Source: CAYUYM01 sp964449305
GTDB lineage: Bacteria; Bacteroidota; Ignavibacteria; SZUA-365; CAYQST01
Length of the DNA stretch: 36,790 bases
Assembly: GCA_964449305.1 (NCBI GenBank)
Contig: CAYUYM010000013.1
Span: forward strand, 1 to 36,790
Reading direction: 5' to 3'
Made by a program: the position numbers and the translations under genes. Under the pieces are notes generated by a model, which had not been told where the DNA came from, searched no databases, and saw only the letters and a program-made list of their open reading frames with translations. Below are positions 26,125 to 34,263 of the stretch, in pieces (position 1 is the stretch's first letter; every line of letters begins with the position of its first letter).

Positions 26125-27099
26125 ATGCGACTGCTTCTTCTTCCCCTCGTGTTCCTCCTCGCATGGCCTGCGCAGGCGCAGGTGGACACGCTTGTGTTCG
26201 ATGGCATGGACGATGTGCACAGCGGCCTCCTGCTCGCCGCCACCGGGTACGATGGTGAGCTTGACGCATTCTGGACGGCACGCATCACACCTCCCGGCAA
26301 GTGCTGGGTCACCGGCATCCTGCTGGGCTGCGGGTTCGTGAAGTACGACCTCGCCGGCACCGATGATTCGCTCGAGGTGCAGGTGTTCGAGCCGGGCCCC
26401 GTGCCTCCGACATTGACGAACATTGTCGCCACCTATCGCATCGCCCTCGGAAGCCAGGGGTACCCCGGACCGAACAATGATCCCGAACCGCCTCCCGGGC
26501 AGGAACTGCGTGGCGTCCTCGCAATCCCGTTCGATCCACCGGTGGTGCTCGCCCCTGCGCGCGACGTCATCATCGGAGTCAAGGCGCTCACGCGGCAGAG
26601 CAGGCGCGTGGGGCAGCATGCCGTCTGGAACGGCCTGACGCTTGTGATGAAACCGAGCGCACGCGAGCATGCGCGGTTCGGCAGGTATCGCATCATGGAG
26701 GATCCGCTTCGCACCGCCCTCCAGCCGGTGACCGACAACGGCTATGCGTCACTCTACCTGCGTGCCGTGGTCAGCATGGATTCCACACTGACCGACAGCA
26801 TCACCGTCCTTTCCGCGGCGGACATGACCGCTCCGGTCCGGCCGGCACTGGAACAGAACCATCCGAACCCGTTCACCACACGCACGACGCTGCGCTTCAC
26901 ACTCGACCGCCCGATGCAGGCCGAGCTTCGGATCTGTGACATGCTCGGCAGGACGGTGGCGACGCTGTTCAGCGGCACTGCAGACGCCGGCATGCACACC
27001 GTCACCCTCGACCACGCGCTCCCCTCCGGCGTCTACCGCGCGGTTCTCCGCACCACGGCAGGCACATCGGAGCGCATCATGGTCCGGACACCCAGATAG
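26125..27099 (+). CDS. Secreted protein with T9SS-type sorting domain (paralogue 1)
   Basis: This 324-residue protein has a signal peptide (MRLLLLPLVFLLAWPAQAQ) and a C-terminal beta domain of about 85 residues of the type IX secretion sorting kind: LEQNHPNPFTTRTTLRFTL, then DMLGRTVATL and LPSGVYRAVL. The middle region starts DTLVFDGMDD and contains VQVFEPGPVPPTLTNIVATY, APARDVIIGVK and WNGLTLVMKP. No enzyme motif is recognised; the region looks like an all-beta binding or adhesive domain. The ATG at 26125 gives a clean signal peptide; an in-frame ATG at 26065 would bury it. The next gene encodes a closely related protein. Confidence 0.85.
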   Translation: MRLLLLPLVFLLAWPAQAQVDTLVFDGMDDVHSGLLLAATGYDGELDAFWTARITPPGKCWVTGILLGCGFVKYDLAGTDDSLEVQVFEPGPVPPTLTNIVATYRIALGSQGYPGPNNDPEPPPGQELRGVLAIPFDPPVVLAPARDVIIGVKALTRQSRRVGQHAVWNGLTLVMKPSAREHARFGRYRIMEDPLRTALQPVTDNGYASLYLRAVVSMDSTLTDSITVLSAADMTAPVRPALEQNHPNPFTTRTTLRFTLDRPMQAELRICDMLGRTVATLFSGTADAGMHTVTLDHALPSGVYRAVLRTTAGTSERIMVRTPR

Positions 27100-27151
27100 C
27101 CCACGGGCCGTGCAACTGCACCGGCCCTTCACCGATGAAGAAGGAGGATAT

Positions 27152-28135
27152 ATGCGAAGGTTGCTCATTGCCGGTCTGCTCCTGCTGGGGATGCCGCTTT
27201 TTGCACAACAGGACACGTTGAAGTATGACGGAGTGGACCACATCTACGATGGATATCTCATCGCCGGGACGATGTTCCCCGGTGAACTGGACATGTTCTA
27301 CAACGCCCGTTTCACCCCCCTGGAACGATGCACGGTCAATGGTGTGCAGATCGCCCTGAGCGTGGTGAAGTTCGTGGCGCATTCAGGATTCGATACGCTG
27401 GTGGTGCAGGTGTTCGAGAACAGCGCCGTGCCACCGACACTGACGAACATCGTGAAGACCTACACGTATCCGCTGGGCGACATGGGGTTTCCCAGCCCCA
27501 ACGTTGCCGATGCCGACCCGCTGCAGCAGGGGCTGCGCGACATCCTCACCGTGCCCTTCTCGCCCCCGGACACCATCGCCCCCAAGCGCGACTTCCTCAT
27601 CGGCGTCAAGCTGCGCACACGGCAGTCCGTGATGGTGGATACGACAGTGAAGGCCTTGTGGAACGGCCTGTCGCTTCTGATGAAGCTCGACTGCCCCGAG
27701 TTCGACCGCTTCCGGCGCTATCACATCAACGATGATCCGATGTACACCGGCAACCCGCCTGCCACGGACACACGCAAGGTGGGCATCTACATGCGCGCCC
27801 TTGTGACGTACAACGCACAATTGCCGGACACAAAGCCGGTGTCAACCGGCGATCTTCCGGTGGCGACCACGGCATCGCTCGACCAGAATTTCCCGAATCC
27901 CTTCCATGGCCGGACAGACATCCGCTTCACGCTGGCACAGACCACCCAGGTGCGGTTGTCGGTGCACGATGTGCTGGGCCGTACCGTGGCCGTCGTTGCC
28001 GAGGGCATGATGGCGCCTGGTGTGCACACAGCGGTGTTCGACGCGGCGATGCGTGCGCTGCCTGCGGGGTTCTATCTTCTTCGCCTTTCGGCAGGCGATG
28101 TGGTGCAGACGCGCTCCATGCTCATGCTTCAATGA
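27152..28135 (+). CDS. Secreted protein with T9SS-type sorting domain (paralogue 2)
   Basis: This 327-residue protein has a signal peptide (MRRLLIAGLLLLGMPLFAQ) and aligns from end to end with the product of the preceding gene: DTLKYDGVDH, the VQVFENSAVPPTLTNIVKTY block, APKRDFLIGVK, WNGLSLLMKL and RYHINDDP. It ends in the same sorting domain (LDQNFPNPFHGRTDIRFTL, DVLGRTVAVV, LPAGFYLLRL). It is therefore a tandem duplicate, probably exported by a T9SS and anchored or released at the surface. AAGGAGG precedes the ATG at 27152 by 5 bp. Its stop overlaps the dnaG start (ATGA). Confidence 0.86.
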   Translation: MRRLLIAGLLLLGMPLFAQQDTLKYDGVDHIYDGYLIAGTMFPGELDMFYNARFTPLERCTVNGVQIALSVVKFVAHSGFDTLVVQVFENSAVPPTLTNIVKTYTYPLGDMGFPSPNVADADPLQQGLRDILTVPFSPPDTIAPKRDFLIGVKLRTRQSVMVDTTVKALWNGLSLLMKLDCPEFDRFRRYHINDDPMYTGNPPATDTRKVGIYMRALVTYNAQLPDTKPVSTGDLPVATTASLDQNFPNPFHGRTDIRFTLAQTTQVRLSVHDVLGRTVAVVAEGMMAPGVHTAVFDAAMRALPAGFYLLRLSAGDVVQTRSMLMLQ

Positions 28136-30027
28136 GAATTGGCGAGGACATCATCGAGGAGATTCGGACGGCCGCTGATATCGTCGATGTGATCAGCGGC
28201 TTCGTTCGCTTGAGGAAGGCCGGAAGGAACTTCATCGGTCTCTGCCCCTTCCATCAGGAGAAGACCCCGTCGTTCAACGTCAACCCCGAGAAGGGCTTCT
28301 ACCGCTGCTTCGGGTGCGGCAAGGGGGGGAGCGTCTTCACCTTTCTCATGGAGATGGAGAAGATGACCTTTGTGGAGGCCGTGCGGGCCATGGGGCAGCG
28401 CTATGGCATCGCCATTCCCGAGGAGGAGCCGCGGCAGGGGCCGGCCGACGACACGCGCGATCTGCTCCACGAGGCCAACGCGCTCGCCGCACGTTTCTTC
28501 TTCGATGCCCTCCGCTCTCCAGCCGGCACCGAGGCGATGAAATATCTTGCCGGACGGGCGTGGACGCCGGAGACGTTGACGGCCTTCGGTGTCGGCCATG
28601 CCCCGGACTCCTGGGATCAGTTCCTCACCCATGCCCGTGCCCGGGGGCTGCGGGAGGACGTGTTGGAGCAGGCCGGCCTCGTTGTGCGCAACGACGCCGG
28701 GCGCGTCTACGACCGCTTCCGGGGGCGCATCATGTTTCCCATCATCGGAATGCGCAAGCGTGTGCTGGGCTTCGGTGCCCGCGCCATGCGTCCCGGTGAC
28801 AATCCCAAGTACCTCAACTCGCCCGAGTCGCCCGTCTATGTCAAGAGCCGTGTCCTGTATGGTCTGCCGCAGGCGTTGAACGCCATCCGCAGCACGGGGA
28901 CGGTGATCGTGGTGGAAGGATATGCAGACACCATCTCCCTTGCCCAGGCGGGTGTGACGAATGTGGTGGCGACATCGGGCACCGCACTCACCACCGATCA
29001 GGTGCGCATGCTTGTCCGCTACACGACGCAGGTGTACTTCCTGTATGACGCCGATTCCGCGGGGTTCAACGCCATGATCCGCGGTGTGGACATCATGATC
29101 GAGCAGGGGTGCGATCCGAAGATTGTGCGGCTCCCGGCTGGTGACGATCCCGATTCCTTCGTCCGCCGTCACGGACGCGGGGGCGTGGAACGCGAGCTTG
29201 CGGCCGCGGTGTCCTTCGTCGACTTCATCCTCGCACGCCAGCAGCAGGAGGGGAGGCTCGCGACGCCCGAGGGCAGCGCGGAGGCGGTGCGGCACATCGT
29301 GTCGTTGCTCGCGAAGATGCAGGATCAGATCAAGCGGCAGTTCTACATCAGCCAGATCGCGGAGAAATACAACCTCCGCGAGAACATGCTCTACAGCGAG
29401 ATGGAGAAGCTGCGTCCCTCCCTGCGGCGCAGTGCGCCGGTGCAGGTGGCACCGCGGAACGAGAGCGTGGATGACGTGCAGGAGGAGGCGCATGGGGAAC
29501 TGCCACCCGCCGAGCGGACCTTTCTCGAGTCCCTCTTCCAGGCCTCGCCCGACGTGGGGGCCGAGGCCCTGCGTCATGTCCGTGTCCGGCATTTCACCGA
29601 CTCCCGCGCGGTGCGGCTCCTCCGACTGGCGCTGGACCAGTTCGAACAGGAGGGCGCGGTGGATGTGCGCCGGATGACGGACGCGCTCGGAGGCGACATC
29701 GAGCTGCAGCACCTGCTGGCTGCTCTCATTCTGCCCCGCAACGTCACATCCCCCAAGTGGCCCGAGTTCCAGACCGTGCATGACCCCGACCATCGGAAGG
29801 CGCTGGTTGAGAGTTACGGGAAGATCCTCGAGTGCGACATCGAGCGGAAGATCGAGGTGGTGAAGCGCACCATCCGCGATGTGGAGGCGGATCCGGAGCG
29901 CGTGGCTGAATGCCAGAGGATGCAGAAGCAGAGGATGGAACAGCTCCGCGCCGTGAAGGCGGCAAAGAGCTTTGAGGTGTTGGTCGACATCATGCAGGAT
30001 GAAGAAGGCGAGAGCTTCGACTTCTAG
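28132..30027 (+). CDS. dnaG: DNA primase
   Basis: This 631-residue primase synthesises RNA primers at the replication fork. The N-terminal zinc-binding domain has C38, H41, C59 and C62 (CPFH, CFGC). The TOPRIM catalytic core shows E262 in VVEGYADT and D306/D308 in LYDADSAG, agreeing with the usual glutamate and DxD metal ligands. KYLNSPESPVYVKS is the conserved RNA-polymerase-domain segment. The C-terminal 170 or so residues should bind DnaB but are less conserved. It starts within the stop of a secreted-protein gene (ATGA) and ends overlapping the opposite gene by 4 bp. The usual rpoD neighbour is absent. Confidence 0.97.
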   Translation: MRIGEDIIEEIRTAADIVDVISGFVRLRKAGRNFIGLCPFHQEKTPSFNVNPEKGFYRCFGCGKGGSVFTFLMEMEKMTFVEAVRAMGQRYGIAIPEEEPRQGPADDTRDLLHEANALAARFFFDALRSPAGTEAMKYLAGRAWTPETLTAFGVGHAPDSWDQFLTHARARGLREDVLEQAGLVVRNDAGRVYDRFRGRIMFPIIGMRKRVLGFGARAMRPGDNPKYLNSPESPVYVKSRVLYGLPQALNAIRSTGTVIVVEGYADTISLAQAGVTNVVATSGTALTTDQVRMLVRYTTQVYFLYDADSAGFNAMIRGVDIMIEQGCDPKIVRLPAGDDPDSFVRRHGRGGVERELAAAVSFVDFILARQQQEGRLATPEGSAEAVRHIVSLLAKMQDQIKRQFYISQIAEKYNLRENMLYSEMEKLRPSLRRSAPVQVAPRNESVDDVQEEAHGELPPAERTFLESLFQASPDVGAEALRHVRVRHFTDSRAVRLLRLALDQFEQEGAVDVRRMTDALGGDIELQHLLAALILPRNVTSPKWPEFQTVHDPDHRKALVESYGKILECDIERKIEVVKRTIRDVEADPERVAECQRMQKQRMEQLRAVKAAKSFEVLVDIMQDEEGESFDF

Positions 30028-31655
30028 TTCCGAAGCGTTTCACTCCCATACACGAGGGCGTCCACGCGCCGCAGGAAGCGCCCGCGTGGGTCGTCGGCAT
30101 GGTCCACGGCCTGCCGCGCAAGACGGCGTCGACGGGCATCGTGCCGCGCGAAGGCGATGAAGGCGTCGAGCCACTGGAGGATGCCCGCGGGCCCCATCGC
30201 ACGCAGCACAAAGCCGAGCGCCGTGCGATGCCGGCGGGGGACGGCGGACATCAGCGTGTTGTAGGAGTCGAAGCGCAGTTCGTCGCGGAACAGCTCGATG
30301 GAGATCGTCTGCGGCAGGGACTGAAGGACATCGATGATCATGACGAGTGCGGCATTCACCTGCGTCGGCCGCCGTCCACGGTGCATGAGGAACTTCGAGA
30401 AGCCCGAGGTCACCGCCACATTGGGCTCCCATGCATTGATGCGTGCGAGCGCGTCGGCATCGAGGCAGTCACAGGTCAGGGCCATGTCCACGAGCGCGGT
30501 GGTGCGGTGCAGTGTACGGACGAAGGAGCCGAAGCCGCAGTAGGTGAGAGGGGAATTGAGGGCTGCCGCGTCGCCGAGGCAGAGCACATGATCGGCCGAG
30601 ACGCGTTTGCGGTTGCCGGGGAGGAGGTGATGAAAGGACTGGATGTAGCCAAACACCATGCGGTCGATGGCGAAGTCCGGCGTGCGGAGCTTGTAGGAAT
30701 CGAGCTTGTGGAAATACTCTTCGAAGAGGTTCAGCAGGCTCTTGTCCACCGGCGAGGTGCGGCTGTCGTAGAAGAAAAGGTACGATGTGAAGCGCCCTTG
30801 TCCGCCGGGGAAGCCCTCCCAGATGAGCTGGCGTCCGTTGGTGGCATGCTCGTTCGTGACGAGGATCTCGCCCACGTCGTGCTGCACCTCCAGCGGACCG
30901 GGGCCTTCGGCGAAACCGCGCGCCACCGTCCCGACGGTGGGGCAGACGTGGGTGTGCGAGCGTCCGCGGTTGAGCTGCCGCGCGATGGGGGAGGCGGCCC
31001 CCATGAAATCCAGGAGCAGGGGGGCGCGGACCACCATGCGGTGCATGTCGCGGCGGAACACGGCCACCGCCTCACGCCCGGTGTGCACGGAGGAGAACGC
31101 CCATCCGTCACGGATCTCACTGCTGGTGCCGGAGTTCTCGATCTTGCGGCGGCAGAGTGCCAGCAGGGCGTTGGCATCCACCGCCATATCGAGCACACCC
31201 GGGAGGTCGAGCGGCGGGACGCGCAGCGTGAGCCCCTCCTGGTGGAAGGCGATGAAGCCGCGGCGATAGCGCGCGTTGATGACACTCTCGAGCTCATCGC
31301 CGGTGAGCAGGCCGATGCGTACAAGGACAGACAGCTCCGACATGGAGATGTTCCAGTCGCGATGCGTGCAGGCCGCCTGCCAGCGGTCCACCACCAGCAC
31401 GCGGCGCCGGTGCACCACAGCCATCACCGCGGCGTGGATGATGCCCAGCGTCCCACCCACCACGATGAGATCGAAGCGCCCGTCGGCATCGTCGGGTCCG
31501 GGATCGCGCAACACGACGCGCGCCCGGTCAGGTCCGGGCATGGCACAGGCACGTTCGAGATGCAGGAGGCGGTCGAGCCAGGCCGGACCGTCGGGGATGC
31601 GGTGGAAGGCCTCCCATGTGAGGGGGTGACTGGATGCGATGTCGTGCGTGGTCAT
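30024..31655 (-). CDS. CruA/CruP-type lycopene cyclase-like flavoprotein
   Basis: This 543-residue FAD-dependent protein resembles the CruA/CruP lycopene cyclases of green sulfur bacteria and cyanobacteria, which form carotenoid beta-rings. A Rossmann dinucleotide site lies at 62-71 (DLIVVGGTLG), followed by LVVDR and the family element WNISMSEL (101-108). A second FAD-contact motif is VLCLGDAAALNSP with YCGFGSFVR after it. The N-terminal 60 residues before the Rossmann fold also fit CruA. No other carotenoid gene is in the window, so a cyclase role is inferred from the family; the divergent CruP branch or another flavoenzyme is possible. The stop overlaps the dnaG stop tail-to-tail. Confidence 0.72.
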   Translation of the reverse strand: MTTHDIASSHPLTWEAFHRIPDGPAWLDRLLHLERACAMPGPDRARVVLRDPGPDDADGRFDLIVVGGTLGIIHAAVMAVVHRRRVLVVDRWQAACTHRDWNISMSELSVLVRIGLLTGDELESVINARYRRGFIAFHQEGLTLRVPPLDLPGVLDMAVDANALLALCRRKIENSGTSSEIRDGWAFSSVHTGREAVAVFRRDMHRMVVRAPLLLDFMGAASPIARQLNRGRSHTHVCPTVGTVARGFAEGPGPLEVQHDVGEILVTNEHATNGRQLIWEGFPGGQGRFTSYLFFYDSRTSPVDKSLLNLFEEYFHKLDSYKLRTPDFAIDRMVFGYIQSFHHLLPGNRKRVSADHVLCLGDAAALNSPLTYCGFGSFVRTLHRTTALVDMALTCDCLDADALARINAWEPNVAVTSGFSKFLMHRGRRPTQVNAALVMIIDVLQSLPQTISIELFRDELRFDSYNTLMSAVPRRHRTALGFVLRAMGPAGILQWLDAFIAFARHDARRRRLARQAVDHADDPRGRFLRRVDALVYGSETLRN

Positions 31656-31735
31656 GATCGTAGTGCCTGTCGCACAGCCGCAGTGGTGGGGATCAATGCG
31701 CAGCCGTGTGACGTGATCGCACCCGGTGACAACGG

Positions 31736-33778
31736 TCAGCGGCCGTCATAGTCGGGCTCCTTCGGTGGCATGGCGGTCTTCGGTCCACGGTCGTTGAGGT
31801 AGTAGTCGAACCACTCCATGGTGCGGATCGCGTAGTCCAGGCGTGCGGGGGTGCGGCGGTTGCCATGTCCCTCGCCCGGGTAGTACACGAGCCGGACGGG
31901 GGCGCCACCCGCGAGCTTGAGTGAGCGGTAGAGCTCGAGCCCCTGCGACGGGTGGATGCGGGGATCGTCCTTTCCGCCGAGGATGAGCGTCGGCGTCCTG
32001 CTCTGATGCGCCCAGGTGACGGGGCTGCGGTCGCTGACCAGATCGGGATTCTCATGCGTCCAGATGCCCCAATGAACGAGGTAGTCCTCCCAGGGAATGT
32101 CGGTGGTGTTGCGTTTCGAGACCTGGTTGGCGATGCCGACGAACACGACGGCTGCGGCGAAACGGTCGGTCCATTTCGTGGCCCCCCATGCGGAGAAGTA
32201 CCCGCCATAGGAGCCGCCACCGATGCCCACGCGGGCGCGGTCGACAAGGCCCAGCTCCACCAGACGGTCGATGCCGTCGATCACGTCGGTGAACTCCCGC
32301 CCGGCCAGATCACCGAATCCCATGCGGGCGAACTCGACACCGCGTCCGGTGGATGCACGGTAGTTGGGCATGAAGACGAAGAAGCCGCGTGCGGCGGCGA
32401 TCTGCCCCCAGCTGCCGTAGTTCGTCACCCATCCGTTGAGGTAACAGGCCTCCGGGCCGCCGTGGATGTCGACGATGAGCGGGTGACGCTTCTCCGCCTG
32501 CTCGTCGAGCGGGTGGATGAGGATGCCCTCGATGGTGAGACCGTCGGAGGCCGTGTAGGTGATCGCCTCCTGCCGGGCCAGACGCACATCCTTGAGCCAG
32601 GTGTTGGTGGTGGTGCGCCGTGTCAGGGCCCGGGAGGCGGGGTCGAAGGTGAAGAGCTCGTTGGGATGCGTGATGTGGTTGCCGGCGAAGGCGACCATCC
32701 CACCGGCGATGCTGAAGCCACCGAGCACCACGGAGCCGGGGGCGATGAGCAGGCTGCTGGAGGCGTCGTCCAGGCCCTGCGCGCGGAGGGTGGTGTTGAC
32801 GCCCTCGTCGGAGCTGAAGAGCAGCGTGGTCGCGTCGCGCCAGCCGATGCCGACCACCGTGCCCTCGAAGCCCTGCGTGTAGTTGCGAAGCCTGTCGAAG
32901 GGCACGGGATGCGCGGCGTCGATCACGTACAGGCTGCCCTCCTTGGAGTCGTGGGCATCGACGGCGGAGATGAACGCGAGCCGCGAGCCATCGGGGCTCC
33001 AACGCATCGTTCCCAGCTTGCCGGGGTTCTCCACAAGCTTCGTCACCACACCGGTGGCGGCGTCGACGATGTGGATGCGACGGAACATGTACTGGTGATC
33101 CACCAGGTTCGCCGGGGCGATGCTGGCGGCCAGACGCTTCCCATCCGGATTCCAGGTGATGTCGAACACGGACCCGGGGGTGCTGATGATGCGCTCCGTG
33201 CCATCCGCGATGCGTCGCAGACGGAGGACGCGGTCCGGGACATCCTCTTCCACCACCTCCGCATTGAACCCGCGTGCCATCAGGGCCTTTCTCTCCGGGC
33301 TCATGGCAGCCGTGGCCACATAGGCCAGTGTGCCACCATCGGGGCTTGCCTCGTAGGACAGGATGGATCGATCCCGCATGGTGGTGACCGGCACAGGCGA
33401 GCCGCCATCGGTGGGCACCTTCCAGATCTGTGTTCCGAGGGAATCCGCGAGCGTTCCAAGGCACAGCAGGGCCATCCCGTCGGGCGTCCAGGAGAGGGAT
33501 CCCACCGTGCGGTTGCCACCGATGAGGGACTTGGTGCTGCCCGTGTTGAGATCCATCACGATCAGCTCACGATAGTCCGCACCGGGAGCATCTGTCGTGG
33601 GGCGCGGTATGACAACCGTATATGCGACACGTCCACCATCGGGGGCCATGACCACCTCCGCCACCTGGCGGATGGTCGTGATGGTGTACGGGGTCAACCG
33701 TGTGGACGGCTGGGCGGGAATGGTGAGCGACGTGAGGAGGAAAAGCAGGCAGATTGACAGGATGCGTTGCCGGTGCAT
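31736..33778 (-). CDS. Exported S9 family prolyl oligopeptidase-like peptidase
   Basis: This 680-residue protein has a signal peptide (ILSICLLFLLTSLTIPAQ), an N-terminal beta-propeller with WD40-like PD40 strands (APDGGRVAYTV, WTPDGMALLC, WSPDGSRLAF) and a C-terminal alpha/beta hydrolase domain. The triad is S523 in GGGSYGGYF, Asp604 or 605 in GGKDDPR, and H638 in GEGHGN. Members cleave short peptides, often after proline or as acylaminoacyl or dipeptidyl peptidases, in the periplasm or at the surface. It is divergent from the small Cys-rich gene at 33955. On the minus strand a TATCTTTTG sequence lies about 50 bp upstream and may be its -7 element. Confidence 0.92.
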   Translation of the reverse strand: MHRQRILSICLLFLLTSLTIPAQPSTRLTPYTITTIRQVAEVVMAPDGGRVAYTVVIPRPTTDAPGADYRELIVMDLNTGSTKSLIGGNRTVGSLSWTPDGMALLCLGTLADSLGTQIWKVPTDGGSPVPVTTMRDRSILSYEASPDGGTLAYVATAAMSPERKALMARGFNAEVVEEDVPDRVLRLRRIADGTERIISTPGSVFDITWNPDGKRLAASIAPANLVDHQYMFRRIHIVDAATGVVTKLVENPGKLGTMRWSPDGSRLAFISAVDAHDSKEGSLYVIDAAHPVPFDRLRNYTQGFEGTVVGIGWRDATTLLFSSDEGVNTTLRAQGLDDASSSLLIAPGSVVLGGFSIAGGMVAFAGNHITHPNELFTFDPASRALTRRTTTNTWLKDVRLARQEAITYTASDGLTIEGILIHPLDEQAEKRHPLIVDIHGGPEACYLNGWVTNYGSWGQIAAARGFFVFMPNYRASTGRGVEFARMGFGDLAGREFTDVIDGIDRLVELGLVDRARVGIGGGSYGGYFSAWGATKWTDRFAAAVVFVGIANQVSKRNTTDIPWEDYLVHWGIWTHENPDLVSDRSPVTWAHQSRTPTLILGGKDDPRIHPSQGLELYRSLKLAGGAPVRLVYYPGEGHGNRRTPARLDYAIRTMEWFDYYLNDRGPKTAMPPKEPDYDGR

Positions 33779-33864
33779 GGGCGGTCTCCGTATGGTGGTT
33801 CCATGTGTCGCTGCATGGGAGCGACGAATGCAAAAGATACCGAATTTGATCCCATTTTTTTGAC

Positions 33865-33897
33865 CTTGGAAATGACTTCACGCAGGTGATATCTTTG
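33865..33897 (+). promoter_or_regulatory. Bacteroidota-type promoter for the small Cys-rich gene
   Basis: CTTG (33865-33868) is separated by 21 nt from TATCTTTG (33890-33897), a perfect TAnnTTTG -7 element with a -33 TTG at the usual spacing. It ends 57 bp before the ATG at 33955. This is the clearest complete promoter in the window. Confidence 0.6.
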
Positions 33898-33954
33898 ACG
33901 ACGGAATAGAGCCAGTTGCATCCATTCATTCATACACCATCGTAGGAGTCATTC

Positions 33955-34197
33955 ATGAAGAAAGTCATCAGCATCCTCACCCTCGCTGCCGTCGCGCTCA
34001 CGCTCAACGTTGCTGTCGCCCAGGATCATCCGAAGAAGGCCACGGTGAAGGACAAGAAGGCCGGTTGCGAGGCCACCTGCACCAAGAAGGACAAGTCGGC
34101 TTGCAGCGCAAAGGGGAAGGCAGCCTGCGGAACAAAGGACAAGGCCGCCAAGACCGAGCACAAGTGCAACCACGACAAGCCGGCCGAAACCAAGTAA
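33955..34197 (+). CDS. Small exported Cys/Lys-rich protein, putative metal binder
   Basis: This 80-residue protein has a signal peptide (MKKVISILTLAAVALTLNVAVA, cleavage before QD). The mature part of about 58 residues is mostly Lys, Ala, Asp and Cys, with cysteines at 38, 42, 50, 58 and 71 and histidines at 25, 69 and 73 (EHKCNHD). No family is recognised. The Cys/His content suggests metal binding in the periplasm, or a redox-sensitive peptide. It is a single-gene unit with its own promoter upstream and a strong terminator just after, and GTAGGAG before the ATG, so it may be highly expressed. Confidence 0.8.
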   Translation: MKKVISILTLAAVALTLNVAVAQDHPKKATVKDKKAGCEATCTKKDKSACSAKGKAACGTKDKAAKTEHKCNHDKPAETK

Positions 34198-34212
34198 GCT
34201 TTTCTGACGCAC

Positions 34213-34241
34213 AAAAAAGGCTGCCATGTGCAGCCTTTTTT
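34213..34241. terminator. Bidirectional rho-independent terminator
   Basis: A perfect 12-bp inverted repeat (AAAAAAGGCTGC 34213-34224, GCAGCCTTTTTT 34230-34241) with a 5-nt loop gives T-runs on both strands. It lies between the convergent small Cys-rich gene (ends 34197) and the minus-strand secreted-protein gene (ends 34264), and can serve both. Confidence 0.92.
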
Positions 34242-34263
34242 GTTGTCCATCGGTGTGTCCTGA

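Noticed and set aside
33779..33954. Small RNA or riboswitch in the 176-bp gap, the largest in the window
   Set aside because: Apart from the promoter at 33865-33897 and a possible opposite -7 element, no stable hairpin or known aptamer core was seen.
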